Assembly (NCBI GenBank): GCA_025093555.1
Contig: JAIWNF010000035.1
Span: forward strand, 62,001 to 126,000
Direction: 5' to 3'
DNA length: 64,000 bases
From: Circinella umbellata
Taxonomy: Eukaryota; Mucoromycota; Mucoromycetes; Mucorales; Lichtheimiaceae
Numbering within the stretch: position 1 is the stretch's first letter; the number at the start of each line of letters is the position of its first letter. The notes below the pieces were generated by a model. It searched no databases. It was not told the origin of the DNA and saw only the letters and a list, made by a program, of their open reading frames with translations. Shown piece by piece: positions 46,089 through 60,100 of the stretch. The translations under genes were made by a program, and so were the position numbers.

Positions 46089-49000
46089 ATGTCTCCTGAA
46101 CCCATATCGACTACTACCACAACCGAAACACCAACAGGATTTCACTCTTCAGGACCAGTACCATCAGCAACATCACCATCAAAACATAAAATTCATTCCA
46201 ATGTAGAAAATGATTATGAAGACTCGTCCGAACAAGATTCTGAAGAGGACGACGATGGTCAATTTTCATTATGTGATTATGATTTGGACGTTGTTGATGA
46301 AGCATTAATGAATCCACACAATAATGAATATCGAGACCATTTTGGTTTTCGAATTCAAGTAAAAACAGATGATGAAGACGACGACGATAGTAGTGTTGAT
46401 AGCCAAAGTGATAGTGATGATAGTGACGCTTCCCCAGCAACATTGAAAAAACCAGCAACAACGACAACAACCAAAAATCATCATTCACCTTCTTCAGAAA
46501 CTTCAAGTGATACAGATTACTCGGTTGATACAGCTATGACTACACCGACTACAATAAAGCACCCACCTCCTCCACCTCCTCCATTAGAAATTGAACATCA
46601 ACAGCCTGGTGCTCGCAATGGTCGTAGCAGATCTGCTACTATATCGAAACCAACTAACTTCACATTACCACAACAACAAGAATCACCCGTGGCACTTTCA
46701 TCTTCTGGTAGTGAAGGGAAACCAATGACGGCAACAACAGGAAGAAGACGAAGAGCAACCACTGTATCACGGCCTCAACCACCACCTATGCCGCCTATGC
46801 CTATGGCAACGACGACGACAACAACAAAGACTTTTGAAACTGTAAGTGAAGAAGATGAATCACAAGAAATTGTCAAAGAAACGACTGTATCACAGCAACA
46901 ATCTATTATGCAAGAACCACCTACTCATTATCACACTATGGGTATGGAAGAAGATCAACTCCAACACACTACAACTTTCAAATCAGAGGAACAATCTATC
47001 ACAGAAGCACCCTTTTCGAATCAAAAAGAGGGAACGTCTATGCATCATGTTACTGATGAAACTATAATTCCAGAACAACCACTTAAAGAAGAATTAGTAG
47101 AATCACCCAAATCATATATCATGAAAGAAGAAGAAAAAGAAAAGAAGAAGGATGATTATAAAGAACAAGAAGAATCACCAATCACAGAACAGCAAACAAG
47201 AGGAAAAGATCTCCCACCACTTCCTAACAACAATAATAGTAATAGCAGTAATGGGAGCATTCCAATGGCTATTTCAAAATCAACCATCTCGGGTTCAACT
47301 ATATCATCTACAAGTGATCATGAATCAATTAGATCCACCACTTCTTCCGAATACCAAAACGGTAATAATCGTAGTCGCTCAGATAGTGCCGGAGCAAAAT
47401 CATTTGTATCAAGTTCATTCAATCCATTCAAACGTGCTGGTTCTCCAACTTCTATTCGTACTGGTACACGTGCTGTCGAACGTCCATCTACAGCTTACCG
47501 GGAACGTCAAAGTAGACGCATGTCTGAATTTTACCGATTTCAATCTCAACCTTCATCGCCTTCTTCTACTTTTCAAGGAAATAATCGATTATCGTATGCG
47601 AGTGCTTCCAGTTACTATGATATGCTCATGTCTAAGTTTGGCCGCTCATCAGAAGAACATCCATCCGTTCATTCTTCTTCATTGATACGTGATTCTCCTA
47701 AACAATTAGCACTTAAAGAAGAAGCGAAGCAACATCTTGAAGATCTAAAACTAACAGATTCTGAACAGGATTATGGTAATTTTTTTTTTCGCCTTTGACT
47801 ATATATGTATATGGGTGTGTTTATGAGAAGAATGGGAGGATCAGATGTATTGTAATATATAAGTCATTAACTTTGTTAAATCATTGTTTTTTTTTTTTTC
47901 GTCAAACAGATTTTTGGGAGGCATTTATTCAAGATACGGATGATATGATGCGATCCCAAGCTGATTCTGTTAAACATCATATGATTGCTGGTATTCCTAA
48001 TTCATTGCGTGGATACATATGGCAAATCATGTCAAAATCTCGTAATAATGGTGAGTTAGTATCCGAATATCGAGAACTTTTGAAACGTATTAGTCCACAT
48101 GAAAAATCAATCCAACGTGACCTGGCTCGCACATTCCCTACTCATGAATTTTTCAAGGATCGTGACGGTGAAGGTCAAGAAGCGCTTTTTAATGTGACAA
48201 AAGCTTATAGTCTTTTTGATCAACAAGTTGGTTATTGTCAAGGATTACCATTTATTGTCGGAGGTCTTTTACTTCATGTAAGCATAACTATCATTTTTAA
48301 AATGGGGAGAATTAAAGAAAAAGCAAACAAAAAAAAAAGCAAAAAGAACAAACGAAACTAATATTTAATTATTTAATTTTATAATATAATTCTTATATGC
48401 ATAGATGCCGGATGATATGGCATTTTGTGTATTAATCAAATTGATGAGTCAATATGGTTTGCGCGGACAATTCATGCCACAAATGGAATTACTTCATGAA
48501 CGACTTTATCAATTTGAACATATCTTACAACAAAAATTACCTCAGATTCATAAACATTTAGAAGTTCAAGGTGTTCAACCAAGTATGTATGCTTCTCAAT
48601 GGTTCTTAACCTTGTTCTCAAGTAAATGTCCACTTTATTTGGCATTCCGGGTATTTGATATGGTATTACTTGAAGGATCTCATGTCGTGTTACGTTTCGC
48701 TTTGGCTTTAATGTTCCGCAATCAACATACTCTATTGAACTTGGACTTTGAAGCTTTGGTGGACTTTTTAAATAACTCCGTTTTTGATACATACAAGGTT
48801 AGTATACACTTATAGGAGAGAGATATCTTTATCTCAATTCCCTGTTTCTCCCAAAAAAAAAAAGACTTTATAGTTGACTGATAATTTTTCTTTTATATGT
48901 GGAAACAAATATTGGGATGTAATAATTTGTATTATAGGATGATGAGAGTGGTTTTGTACATGATGCATATAGTATGGATGTTCCTTCTCGTTTATTAACA

Positions 49001-49447
49001 CGACTTGCTAAACAACATACCAATGAAGCAGCACGTGAAGCTAAATCTCAAAATCAAGAAGAAAATTTACGTCGTATTAACACTGAACTATCTAGTCACG
49101 TACGACGACTTGAAAAATCCTATCGAAACTTGGAACATGAACACCAAGAGGTAACTCAACAAGTGATCGACGCTAAAATGAAGGTAGCAAGAATGGAAGA
49201 TGATAGTCAACAACTTCGATGGCAGTTATCACAAGCCAAAACAGAACTGGAACAATTGAAAACATCGATGCCTGCGGTAGAAGAAACTCAACGACAGAAT
49301 AAACACCTTTTACAAAAGAATGGTCATTTAGAAAGTCAACTTGAAGATGTGGAAGCCGTTTTAATTAGTCTCAAGATGAATTATGCAGAAAGAGAAAGTG
49401 CTTATGAAGAAATGAGACAAAAACTTCATAAGGCTGGTATTCAGTAA
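46089..49447 (+). CDS. TBC-domain RabGAP (Gyp5/EVI5-like)
   Basis: Four exons, 46089-47775, 47910-48277, 48405-48797 and 48938-49447, give 985 aa. The first 560 residues are disordered and rich in Ser, Thr, Pro and acids. The TBC domain starts near residue 585: MIAGIPNSLRGYIWQIM, then IQRDLARTFP with the arginine finger at R636, and VGYCQGLPFIVGGLLLH with the glutamine finger at Q673. Both catalytic fingers are present, so it should accelerate GTP hydrolysis on a Rab. Exon 3 continues the fold (GVQPSMYASQWFLTLFSSKCP, FDMVLLEGSHVVLRFALALM). The last exon is a long coiled coil (NQEENLRRINTELSSHVRRLEKS onward), the order TBC then coiled coil seen in Gyp5 and EVI5. The likely role is in ER-Golgi or exocytic traffic; the Rab partner is not known. 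Confidence 0.93.
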
Positions 49448-51261
49448 AAAAAACCACGTTTTTTTTTTCTTTTCTCCTTATTATTGTCAAATCTTTTATT
49501 TTTATTATTATTATTATTACATATATTATATTTATATTTTGTACATATCATCATCCCTTTCACATACACACACACACATCACCATTGCCATTGCCATCCA
49601 AATTACCGACCAAACCCCTCACTTTTTTTCTGACTTTCTTTTTTTTTTACCACGATCTCACCTAACCCATCAAGTTCTCGTTTTTTTCAATCTTATCTAT
49701 AATTATTAGCTCTTCTTTTTTCGCACTATTCTAAAAGCGCCACTTTTTTCTTATCTTGACCAAGAATCCCTGTTTAATTAATAAAATATTGCAACTTATA
49801 TACATATTCCCACGCAACGAACAGAACAATTTTTCTATTCTTGAAAAAAAAACCCGATATTATGAAAACAATATGACCCACAACCACCTCACTTAATTAC
49901 TAGATTAATTTAAAAATAATAATAAATAATAAAAAGTAATTTTATAACGTAGCTTGGTTAATTAATATGTTACATCTTGTATTTTAATCTAGGTAACTAG
50001 CATAGCCATACATGTCTTTGGGTACCAAATCAACAAAATTAGATATCTACGTACAACGTACAAAAAAGAAAATAATAAGACTTTACAAGGAAAAATGAAA
50101 CTAGATGTCAAAGTACAAGCAAAAGTATTATTTTTTTTATGACGATAAAATAAAAGTTATGGATATATAAAAGCGACCATAAAAAAAATCCTTTAAAAAC
50201 AAAACATAATATAAAGACAGGACTTTTTTTTAAAAAAAAAAAAAAAGCTATAGCATTAAGATGTGTATTTATTATCAAGTTTTGAAACCGTGTGTATTAT
50301 ACAGAGACAACTGAAAAAAAAAAAGAACATTTAATATTTTACCTTACTTTCTATAAAATGTTAAGAACTCTCCTCATAAAAATTATCATAATTATAAACT
50401 GTATTGCCCGATAACAAGTTATAAGAAAACATCATTACACCATCATTATTCTCAGATGATCGGTTAAATAAAATAATTATAGTTACAACTCTCACTTGGA
50501 CAAACTGCTGACTTGATGTTTTATTTGAAATAAAAGTGGGGTAATTACACATATTATTGAGTTGCTCTCATGGGGTTTTTTTTTCTTAGAACCTGCAACT
50601 GAAGAATAGGTACCCTGCTTGTCGCTTTCCTCGGTTATATATATATTATAATATATCATGTAGTATAAGATTAGGAAATATTAATTTACTTTATAATTAT
50701 AACTAGGGAAACCGGGAACCTAATATGCATGAATGATAACAATCACGTCTTATCTTAATTATGAATCGGAATCACTTTCTAATACTTTTACATTGTAATA
50801 AAAAGTCCAAAACTGCGGATCATTTCTGGTTTTTTTTTTCGTCGTCATAGAAACATTATTATATTCCCACCCTGTTTGATCACGCAATGTATATTCTAGG
50901 TAGACCTATTTATACTATTATTCTTTTTTGTAACAAGAAAAAAAACTGCACATCATTTTATGTGTAACATCTAATAAATATTTTGTACGACTTGTTTTTT
51001 ATTTATTGTGATTATCCATTTTATCAAAAAAAAAAAAACGTATAGAATACATATACAAGAATTGATATAGCTTTTTTTATTATAATTATTGATATTATTA
51101 TTATTATTGTGATTATGACTATGATTATATTGTTATGATGATGATTATTTTGAGTATTTCTGCTCTCTTATATCTTAAGTATATAAATATAAATATATAA
51201 TGGGTGAATGGATGTGAATGGATATATCTTGTTTAGTTTTTTTTGGGGGAGGAGGTGTCTT
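49448..51261. other. Convergent 3' intergenic region, 1.8 kb
   Basis: Between the tail-to-tail TBC and regulator genes. It holds (ATT)n tracts near 49502-49520, a (CA)n run near 49564-49577 and poly-A/T. The frame 50361-50552 has no protein-like features. No gene or RNA is supported. Confidence 0.5.
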
Positions 51262-54156
51262 TTATGCAATAGGATTTTCATCAATAAATAAGAACTTGTT
51301 CATTTTACGTGGATTAAAATATCGGAAACGTGTTTGATTTTTAGATTGTTGAGCTGGTGATGATGAATTAAAAGGTGTGGGAGTTGATGGAGGAGCATAC
51401 ATTTGAACAAAAGACTGTTGTTGTTGAGAATCCATCGTAGATGTTGGAGACAAGGATGTTGGAGACGACATGAAAGATGACGTGTAGCTATTGTTGGATA
51501 ATGGCGGTGATGATGATGGTGGTAATGAAGATGATAACGAAAAAGAAGAAGTTGAGAATGATAACACAGAAAGCATTGAGCCTGAAGGTGTTATTTCATG
51601 ATGTGAAGAATCTTTATCAGCTCTGCTGCTATTCGGTACAGGGACAGGTGTTGATTGTTGTTGTTGTTGTTGTTGATGATGGTGCTGTTGTAAAGGGGAA
51701 GAAGATGATGACGATGATGAAGAAGATGATGAAGAAGAAGAAGATATAGTTGATGATGGTGTTGGAAATGATGATGCTGATGATGATTGTATTTTACTGT
51801 TTAATGCGGCCGATGGTTTCAAATGTGCCAAAAAATAATCGGGTTTTTTATTTTGTTGATGTTGAAAGAATTCTTTTGAATCATTGTTATTTGATGGATG
51901 TGTATAAAGTTGATGCCTTCGGATTTCAACTTCGATCCAATCAGCAACTTGAACCCAGTCCTTGTTTCTTACTTGATGTTCATGTGTTTGTCGAATAACG
52001 TCCAAACATTTCTGTAAGCCATTATCATATTCGTCTTTGTCAATATTTTTCAAAATTAATGGAGAAGCACAAGCACGATAAATATCCATTGCATTGGAGA
52101 ATACTTCAGCTATACGCCACATTTCATCACGATCAAACGCACATCGACATTCAGGAATTTTTACACATGTGTTGAGTGCTCGTAACTGAACCAATGCTCT
52201 TGACAAACAAATGTTTAATGACTCCAACGAAAAGCGGCCTGGATATCGATCATTAGCTTCAGGGATAAACGGCTTGTGTAAAATGATTCGGGTCGAATTG
52301 TATTCGATGTTGACTCGAACACACGTCATAAACAATCCTTCACAACCATATTCAAACCCACTATTAAATTTCAAGTAGGCCGGTAAGGTCTCATACATAT
52401 CAACAATCTTTTGATCGTATTGATTGAGTCGTTCCACGGTCATTTCGGATTTTCGATCACTCAACATGCGGATAATATCAGCTTGTATTTGCCAAAATTG
52501 AATACAGTAATGATGAGAAATAACGCTAATTTCATCCTCATCAATGTCTTGTTCAAATACTCTTGGGAAATCGACCAATCTTTCTGGTCCTCGGGTTTGG
52601 GGTGTATTTTTGGGAGCACCAGCAGAATACAAGTATAAGTCAGTAGACCAAGCAAACCACCATAATCGAGTATCCGCTTCTTTATCAAACGATTCGTTTT
52701 CAGAATCTAAAGCCATGCGAGGGTAGATCTCAAGTTCATGCAACATCGACACAGCCATACCTAAGTAATGATGTCGTCTACTCATCTCGGCACGAATGCT
52801 CATAAAGAGCAAACCGAGAACAACATAACGGTCAGGACAATCAAAGGATTGCCCAAGACAGTTTCTAGCACGATTAAAAAAGAATTCTTCTTGTTCTTGA
52901 ATATGGTAAGGATCTTCTCGAAAATGGTCAAATTCTGGTCCAGTGTGGTGCATCACCGTGTGGCGGAAACAAAAGGAGCACAATGCGTTCACAATAAGAT
53001 TATCTGTTGGAGAGGGATGGCTATTGTACCAAGCCTTGAATTCTCCTTTGAGCATAATGGGAAAATATCGAATCCAACATGTAAAGTAGGTATTAATACA
53101 CGCTTCGACAATTTGTTCTAGTGTGACCTTTGAACCATGCTTGGGGTGTGGATGTAAAATTTGTCCTAGCCCACAAGCAGAGGCAAAGAAATTGACTGGC
53201 TTGACCCGAGAATTGGGATTACGAAATAACACAATACCGCTATCTTCTCTTTTTTCGTCAACTGGTGATGAGGTAGTTGACGTAGTTGCTGCTGTTGGTG
53301 AAGAGAGATTATCCTGGGCATGTTCTTTTTCGTTTTGAGATGTATTGGTTGTGCAACATAATTTACTAAATGCATCTATCAATATTCGAAAGTCAGAAAC
53401 ATTTGAAATACTTGTTTCCATATTGATACCAAGATCAGTGTACGAAATATTAAATTTTGATAAGATTTCATTAAATGAACCGGGTCCTTTTGTCGATGTT
53501 GAAGTTGATGGTGGTGATGTAAGTGCTGCTGTTGTTGTTGGTGATGAATTTTCTTCATCTTCCATTGTTTCATCATCTGTTGTTGTTGTCACTGATGCTG
53601 ATAAAGTGGAACCTATTGTGGTTCCTGTAGGTGTTGTTGCAGTATTAGCCCAAGAAACGATTCCAGGTGGTGAAGAAGCACTATCGACGCTACTGCCCGA
53701 AGTTTCCAATGGTGTTGGGGGACTACTAGAAACCAATGATGAAATGGTATCCAAACTATAATAATCTGTATCAATGGCTAATCCAGGATGGTGTTTCTTG
53801 GTAACGGGTGTATATCGCCGTGGTGCTTGTAAGAAATTATTGTTGCTAGGATACATCGATGAAAATGCTTCCGATTTTGTATTGTTATTACTAATCCCCC
53901 ATGGTTGATGATGATGATTGTTCCACGGAATCGGTTCTTCTTGCCGTTGTTGAAGATCCTGATTATGATGACTATTGTGTGGCAATGGTTGTTGCTGATA
54001 TTGTTCCTGTTGTTGTTGTTGTTGTTGTTGTTGAAAATCTGATGTAAATTCCTCTTCTGTAAAAGGTGGTGTGAAATAATGTGAATAGGAAGAATGATCA
54101 AATGTATCATTTGATCGAAATCGTTTATGTGTTCGTTCGACTGTTGCGAATGGCAT
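51262..54156 (-). CDS. Large fungal-specific transcription factor (Fungal_trans domain) without visible zinc cluster
   Basis: A single 964-aa frame. The true ATG is at 54154-54156 (MPFATVERTHKRFRSND); the frame is open slightly further upstream. The N-terminal 300 residues are Gln/Ser/Thr/Pro-rich. From about residue 325 the fungal-specific regulatory domain is clear: RVKPVNFFASACGLGQIL, EACINTYFTCWIRYFPIML, LGLLFMSIRAEMSRRHHYLG, then AVSMLHELEIYPRMAL and the signature ADTRLWWFAWSTDLYLY. This matches the middle homology region of regulators such as XlnR. The C-terminal 170 residues are Ser/Gln homopolymer-rich. No C6 or C2H2 DNA-binding motif is seen in the frame or in an obvious upstream exon; the region directly 5' is GA-rich. 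It may bind DNA through an unseen exon, act as a co-regulator, or be an ancestral form lacking the cluster. Confidence 0.88.
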   Translation of the reverse strand: MPFATVERTHKRFRSNDTFDHSSYSHYFTPPFTEEEFTSDFQQQQQQQQQEQYQQQPLPHNSHHNQDLQQRQEEPIPWNNHHHQPWGISNNNTKSEAFSSMYPSNNNFLQAPRRYTPVTKKHHPGLAIDTDYYSLDTISSLVSSSPPTPLETSGSSVDSASSPPGIVSWANTATTPTGTTIGSTLSASVTTTTDDETMEDEENSSPTTTAALTSPPSTSTSTKGPGSFNEILSKFNISYTDLGINMETSISNVSDFRILIDAFSKLCCTTNTSQNEKEHAQDNLSSPTAATTSTTSSPVDEKREDSGIVLFRNPNSRVKPVNFFASACGLGQILHPHPKHGSKVTLEQIVEACINTYFTCWIRYFPIMLKGEFKAWYNSHPSPTDNLIVNALCSFCFRHTVMHHTGPEFDHFREDPYHIQEQEEFFFNRARNCLGQSFDCPDRYVVLGLLFMSIRAEMSRRHHYLGMAVSMLHELEIYPRMALDSENESFDKEADTRLWWFAWSTDLYLYSAGAPKNTPQTRGPERLVDFPRVFEQDIDEDEISVISHHYCIQFWQIQADIIRMLSDRKSEMTVERLNQYDQKIVDMYETLPAYLKFNSGFEYGCEGLFMTCVRVNIEYNSTRIILHKPFIPEANDRYPGRFSLESLNICLSRALVQLRALNTCVKIPECRCAFDRDEMWRIAEVFSNAMDIYRACASPLILKNIDKDEYDNGLQKCLDVIRQTHEHQVRNKDWVQVADWIEVEIRRHQLYTHPSNNNDSKEFFQHQQNKKPDYFLAHLKPSAALNSKIQSSSASSFPTPSSTISSSSSSSSSSSSSSSSPLQQHHHQQQQQQQSTPVPVPNSSRADKDSSHHEITPSGSMLSVLSFSTSSFSLSSSLPPSSSPPLSNNSYTSSFMSSPTSLSPTSTMDSQQQQSFVQMYAPPSTPTPFNSSSPAQQSKNQTRFRYFNPRKMNKFLFIDENPIA

Positions 54157-57100
54157 TTTTATCACTCAAAAAAAAACAAGAGAAAGAAAGAGAAAGAGAA
54201 AGAGAAATGATTCTTTTCTATAATATTTGTAAGATTATAATAAGAAAAAAAGATGTAAAAAAAAAAGGAAGGAAAAGAAAGGTGAATAAGAAAAAAAAAA
54301 GATTGTGGGAAAGTTAGATTTATTTATACATTGTATCACGGCTTTATCCATAAATGCTATTTTGCCCAATTTACACTTTCTCTCATTCATCCTCCTACTG
54401 TTCTCTCTCTCACACACACACACAATCTTCGCCCTCTGTAACATTATTTTTTTTTCTTTGCACTCTGACGCTCAGCCATATTTGAGCATCATCATGTTTG
54501 ATAGACTTCCTTTTTCCCTCATAAAAATAAATAAGCTATTAGAAGTGTAAGGTTACACAAAAATCGAGGTACAAAATACAGAAACCAATGGCATTAGGGA
54601 ATGATAACAACATAAAGAAGGACGGTCAACGGGAAAAAATATAGAATGCTTATCAACTCCGTTATAAATATATATTGTGTGTGTGTGTGGAGGACTTCTT
54701 TCGCTTTTTTAGGGAAAAAGTTTTTCATTCATAATTAGTTAATAGTAATAATGACAAAAGGTCTGGAAAGAAAAGAAAATAAGTGGCAAATACTAATAAT
54801 AGTAGTAATAATAATAATATTGTTAAATAAGGACAAGTAGTAGATCATTTATTTAATTCATTTTTTATATATGAATGTCATACATAACACATAAGATTCT
54901 TTTTGTAAAAAAAAAAAAAGCTCTGGTGGTGTTTTTTCTTTATTTAAATAAAACGATAAGCCTGTGAGTGCGCGTGTCCATTGTAACACCAAAAAAATAT
55001 TTGATTTTGGCAATCGGACCTCATGTGTTTTTGTTCTGTTGTTTATACATTTATGCTTGTGCTTGTGCTTATCAACAATCAAACGAACAGGTATTTCTTT
55101 TTTAAAAATCCCCATTTTTGTTTAAGCTTCATTTCCTATTTCAGGGTCAATTGGATTTATATTATACCAACTACATTTGACTTGTTATCTCTTTCACCAA
55201 AGAATGCTTCGATCTATTCCACTTGTTAGCATTATTACATATATGCACACATACATATAACTGCTTCTTTATTCGTCGTAACATGATGCTACAGGTTCAT
55301 ATGTATATGTACATATAAAATGATGCGGGTACCCCTCGTGTCTTACTTTTTATGTGTATGTTCAGTGTTTCTTAATAAACCAAAAAGAAACATTGGCAAA
55401 AAAAAAAGATGACGAAATGACAGTTTCTATCTTTATTGAATACCAAATTATATTATTCGGTGATATTCCCGATAAAAATTGAAAATCAATAATATAATAG
55501 ATAGGGATCTATAGGGTAATTAAATAAATATCAACATTATGGTTATCTTTACTTTTTATAAACTGTTTACGAATAAGTCATGCTTTTATCAACATAAACA
55601 AACTTTAAGGAGGGTTCAATAAGTCCCTGATTTTATTCTTTCGTGGTAAAAAATAAAATAGTTATCATCCGTCTGCGTTATTGACAATACATGTGGCTGT
55701 GCTGACATAACAAAATCTAATCGCTTCTTTCATGGACATAAATAAGGGTCATCTGTCTTGTTATGTTTTATTATCTTTTTACCACGCATTTCTTCAATAT
55801 ATAACAATATACACAGTGCGATGATGAAATAGGCTTATAATGGGGTTGTTAGTAAAAAAGTGATGACATATAGGATTTCGGAGTGCTTGGTTTTATATTT
55901 TGTTACTTTTAAAAAGTTTCATTAATGCTTATTGAACTTTCAGTCAAAAAACGGAAATAGCAAAAGAAAAGAATGAACCTATGGGATCTTTTCTTTTTTC
56001 ATCAAGGTCTCATGATGTAAAAAAAAAGAAGGTTTATTACAAACATTATAATTCCTTTTACAAATGAATAATCAAATCATCTTGACTCTCCCTCTCTCTT
56101 GCTCGTTTGACCATATGCTTGGGTTTTCATAATTCTTATTTATAGTTATCACAATTAGATGAATTTATTACAGATAGTCCGAATAAAAAAAAAAGATGTT
56201 ATCTTTCAGGTAATTTGATCACATGAAAACAAAAGGTTAGACTCTACATCGTTGTTGTCGTTGTTTTTACAGAAAAACTGATTCGTTTTTTGTTTTTATA
56301 GATTTTCCACACCGGAACTTTTTGTTTCTTAAAGAAAAATGAGATGTAATAAAAAAAAAGGTTTTGTGTAATTTTCAATTATTATGTGTCTGATCCTTTT
56401 TTCCCAGCTCCCGATCGATTCCTTTCAAAAGATCCTTTATTTATTTTTGCAACAACAGCATTTGTAGCGTAGCACTTATATTTTTTCTTATACTTTATGT
56501 TCAAGTAGATTATAGTCTCATGCAAATAAAATACACACACACATATGGAAATGAGATTCTATTATAGTTGACGTAATCCTTTGTAATCTCGGGCGTGTTA
56601 GAAAAAAAATGCATGGTGGCAAAAAATGGTCAACGCGGTGATAAATTTGATTTGGTCCGTATTATTGTACAAGAAAAAAGAGTTTGAGCGGCATAAAAAT
56701 ATTTTTTTCTTTTTCCACCACTCACTGTGAATCATCTTACAAGCTAGTTAGTTTCTTCAATAAACAAGTTTGATAGTTTATCAACTATTATTATAGTTAA
56801 AGACATCTTTTATTTTTTGGTCTGAATACATAAAATAATCCGATATTTTTTGATGTTCTTGACATTTTATTCTCCTTGTTAATACGTATATGACAAATAG
56901 AACATTGGGTTTGTTAGCTACTATCGTCGACAAATATGGTAAGTGCCACTCTCTGTCCTATTAGCACGTTATATTGTGAGAACTTTTGTTTTGGTGACCA
57001 ATACAACGTAAACAAACCACATCGTACATCATTTTTTAGGGGAGATCAAATCTCGTGTGACATTTTTTTTATTTATTACTCTTTTAAAAAAATTGTTTAA

Positions 57101-60100
57101 ACGGGTTATATCATATTATTTTCTGACTTTTTTTATTTTATTTTTGAGAAGGATAAGGTATTTTTAATAATTACGGCTCCGGTTCATTTGAATACTAGGT
57201 ATCAAAATCGGCAAGTTGACGACTTTTAGTTATACTGCCGATAATGGATTTATGTTACTTTTTTTTCTCGTCAAACATGGTACTAACCATAGGTACAATG
57301 GATCTCCATGGTAAGCCAGAATCAACAAGACAGCTGTTGTGTTCGTTATTCCTCATGAGAGTTTTCTCTAGTTTCCACTCCTTAATGAGATTTGCTATAT
57401 AATTAAGCGCTGTGTTTTTTTAACATTCAGTTTCCCACAATCAACGGGACCCTTCTTTTTCCCCTTGCAGATACACCATGCCGATATCATGCGAAATTCA
57501 TGAGTTATAAATGCAAACAAGAAAAAAAAAAAAGATCCCCAGTTCCCCACGGATATATTGAATAAGAAGAAACCCTCATCTTAAATATTCTATTATGATT
57601 TACTAGTAAAATATAATCTGTATTGTTTTCTTTTTTATTTTTATATAAAAAAAAAACATTTATAATATCTCAAGTAATAGTTCATCTAATACTACTGTTT
57701 ATATGTTATTTCGCACTGGTAGAATAGTTATAGCATTGAAAGTTTTGGTTTTCCTAAACATTATATGGATCATCAATGGAAAACAAAACTATTTTGGTTA
57801 TTAAACATGTTCTTTCTTCCCTGTCTCATAAAAAAAACTACGAGGATCGCGCAATTGCTCACGCCATTCAAATCATTGATGTACTATATTATTTTGCTAA
57901 TCACATTTCACTCCGAACAATAGATTATATAATGTAGGTCCGTGATACCTTTTGCAACAGAAGTAGTGGTTGTCATGATCTGTCGGTCATGTAATCTAAT
58001 TCATTTTTAGTCTATAACAAGACACATACATAATTCGAATTTAGTATCCTTGTAAATAGATGTAATGTATACTATAAATAATGATACCATCATGTATAAT
58101 TATGATGTTTATTGTACCACTATTATTTATTATTTATTGATTTATCGAAAACTATTTTTATATCATATATATAATTTATCACACATTAGTCTACCATAAT
58201 AAGAGTCGTGATGTATGATAGAAAAAACAAACGTAGTTAGGTTAAATTATTCATTTCAAAACTGTCGATTTCAAACAGAACATCGATGTCAATACGTAAT
58301 AAAGAATAGCTTTGGCGATAGTGCTCCTGGTCGGGATGATCGACGAAAAAAGAAAACATCATGTTGCACTAAGTATCATCTTTGACAGGGAACTTAGATG
58401 CTACAGCGGTCGATTTTTCTTTTCAGAAAGGTAATCTGAAGATTATTCTGGCATTAACCTTGCTACCCGACTAGCTAAAATCTCTCGAAATACAATGCAT
58501 CAAATAATTGAAATCTTTAAATATTTAGATGAAAATGAGAAGACGCACAAGTTATAAACATCAAATTGTCAAAATATAATACACTCCATATTTGTAGATA
58601 ATTGTACAGAAGTAAATGAAGATAGACCTATTTTATCCGATAAGTATGAATAAAACTCATGGTATATTTTTTTTATTCACTTGCAAACTCAAAAGCATGT
58701 AATTATCTATAATCATCAGAGTTGCCAGGAACACTGGAAATATTATACATATTCCTGAGCGGGTCTGTGCTTTCTCGGAGTTTTGTTGTGAAACAAACTG
58801 ATAATAGTAGAAAGTAATAAGGAAATAGTTTTTGATCACCATGACAATTGTACTTCTTTTATCGTTTACTTAAAAATCACTATACTCTTCAAATTTTATC
58901 AATACAAGCTTACACTTTACTTAGTAGCAATACCATCTGCGCTGTGCTTTAATTGTAGCCAGCCAATTAGAAAAATTTAAAAAGTTATAAAACACTGTCA
59001 ATTTTTGCCCCAGTTGATTTTTTTTTCTTTAACGGCAATGGTCCAGGGAGAAAGAATAGTCAGCGAAACCAGTTAGGCCATGGCTGTGAGTAGTCCACTT
59101 CCTCTTTCGCAAACTGTTGTTAACTGGTGTTAGCACAACGGCAAGGGTCCCTGGAGTTAACCGGCAGTCAGCTATCCAGCCCACTTCCGCTTACGCAAAC
59201 TTTTGTTACCTAGCATTGGTCTTTTTTCTTTTATATGCCCTTTTTTTCTTTTTTTATAAAAAAAAGAAAAGTCGCAAGGTCTTCTTTTCCCGCTTTCTTC
59301 TCCTTACAGAAGATAAAAATTCAATAAGAAAATGATAAAAATAATTATTACTATTATAATTCTTTTATAATAGAAGCAGTAATAAATAATAATAACAAGT
59401 TCAATTCAGAACTTGCTTTTTAATTTTTATGTGGCGTGTTTGCGTTGCCATAGTAAAAGCACACAAACATAAACGCGTAGTTATGAAAAATCTTTCGTGT
59501 CTTACTTTTACAAAGTGATTTTATGCATAAAAAGTATTTAAAACTTTTTCACTTTTTTTTGTAACGTGCCAATTGATTAAAGTAGTTGTAATAAAAAATA
59601 ACGCGTCAAGAATCTCATTTGGTACAATTCTTTGAATGAGGTTCAGAGAAAGAGACAAGTGTTTTTGCGTTGTAGTTTTTTTTTTAAAAAAAAACCTTTC
59701 CAGTATGACAGTGAAATGAGCAGCAGTAGAAACGTAGAACCATAAGTAATATGGAGGTATTATTCAAATACATACGAATTCATTGTGTGCTTTGACATTC
59801 TTACTTTCCATTCTCCCCCTGTGTGTGATTCACACAACAGCCGTTGGTTTTATTATATAGCATAGTAGATACTTTGACAGAATTATTTTTTTTGCTACCG
59901 ACCAAAACCAAAACCAAAACCAATATGCAAGTAATCGCTTGTAAAAAAGACACGACAGAGCTTCAATTTGTATATCATTTATATCAACAATCATGTATAG
60001 AATAATTAAGGGTAATAGATTGTTTTTATAGATTTCGTAGTAATAAAATTTGAAGGGAAGAGATGAGAGACAACTGAAAGTTGAATGAGTGAAGCGTAAT

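Noticed and set aside
59903..59921. Telomere-like (CCAAAA)n run
   Set aside because: Only about four units in an internal AT-rich region; fungal telomeres are usually TTAGGG-type, so it is treated as a simple repeat.
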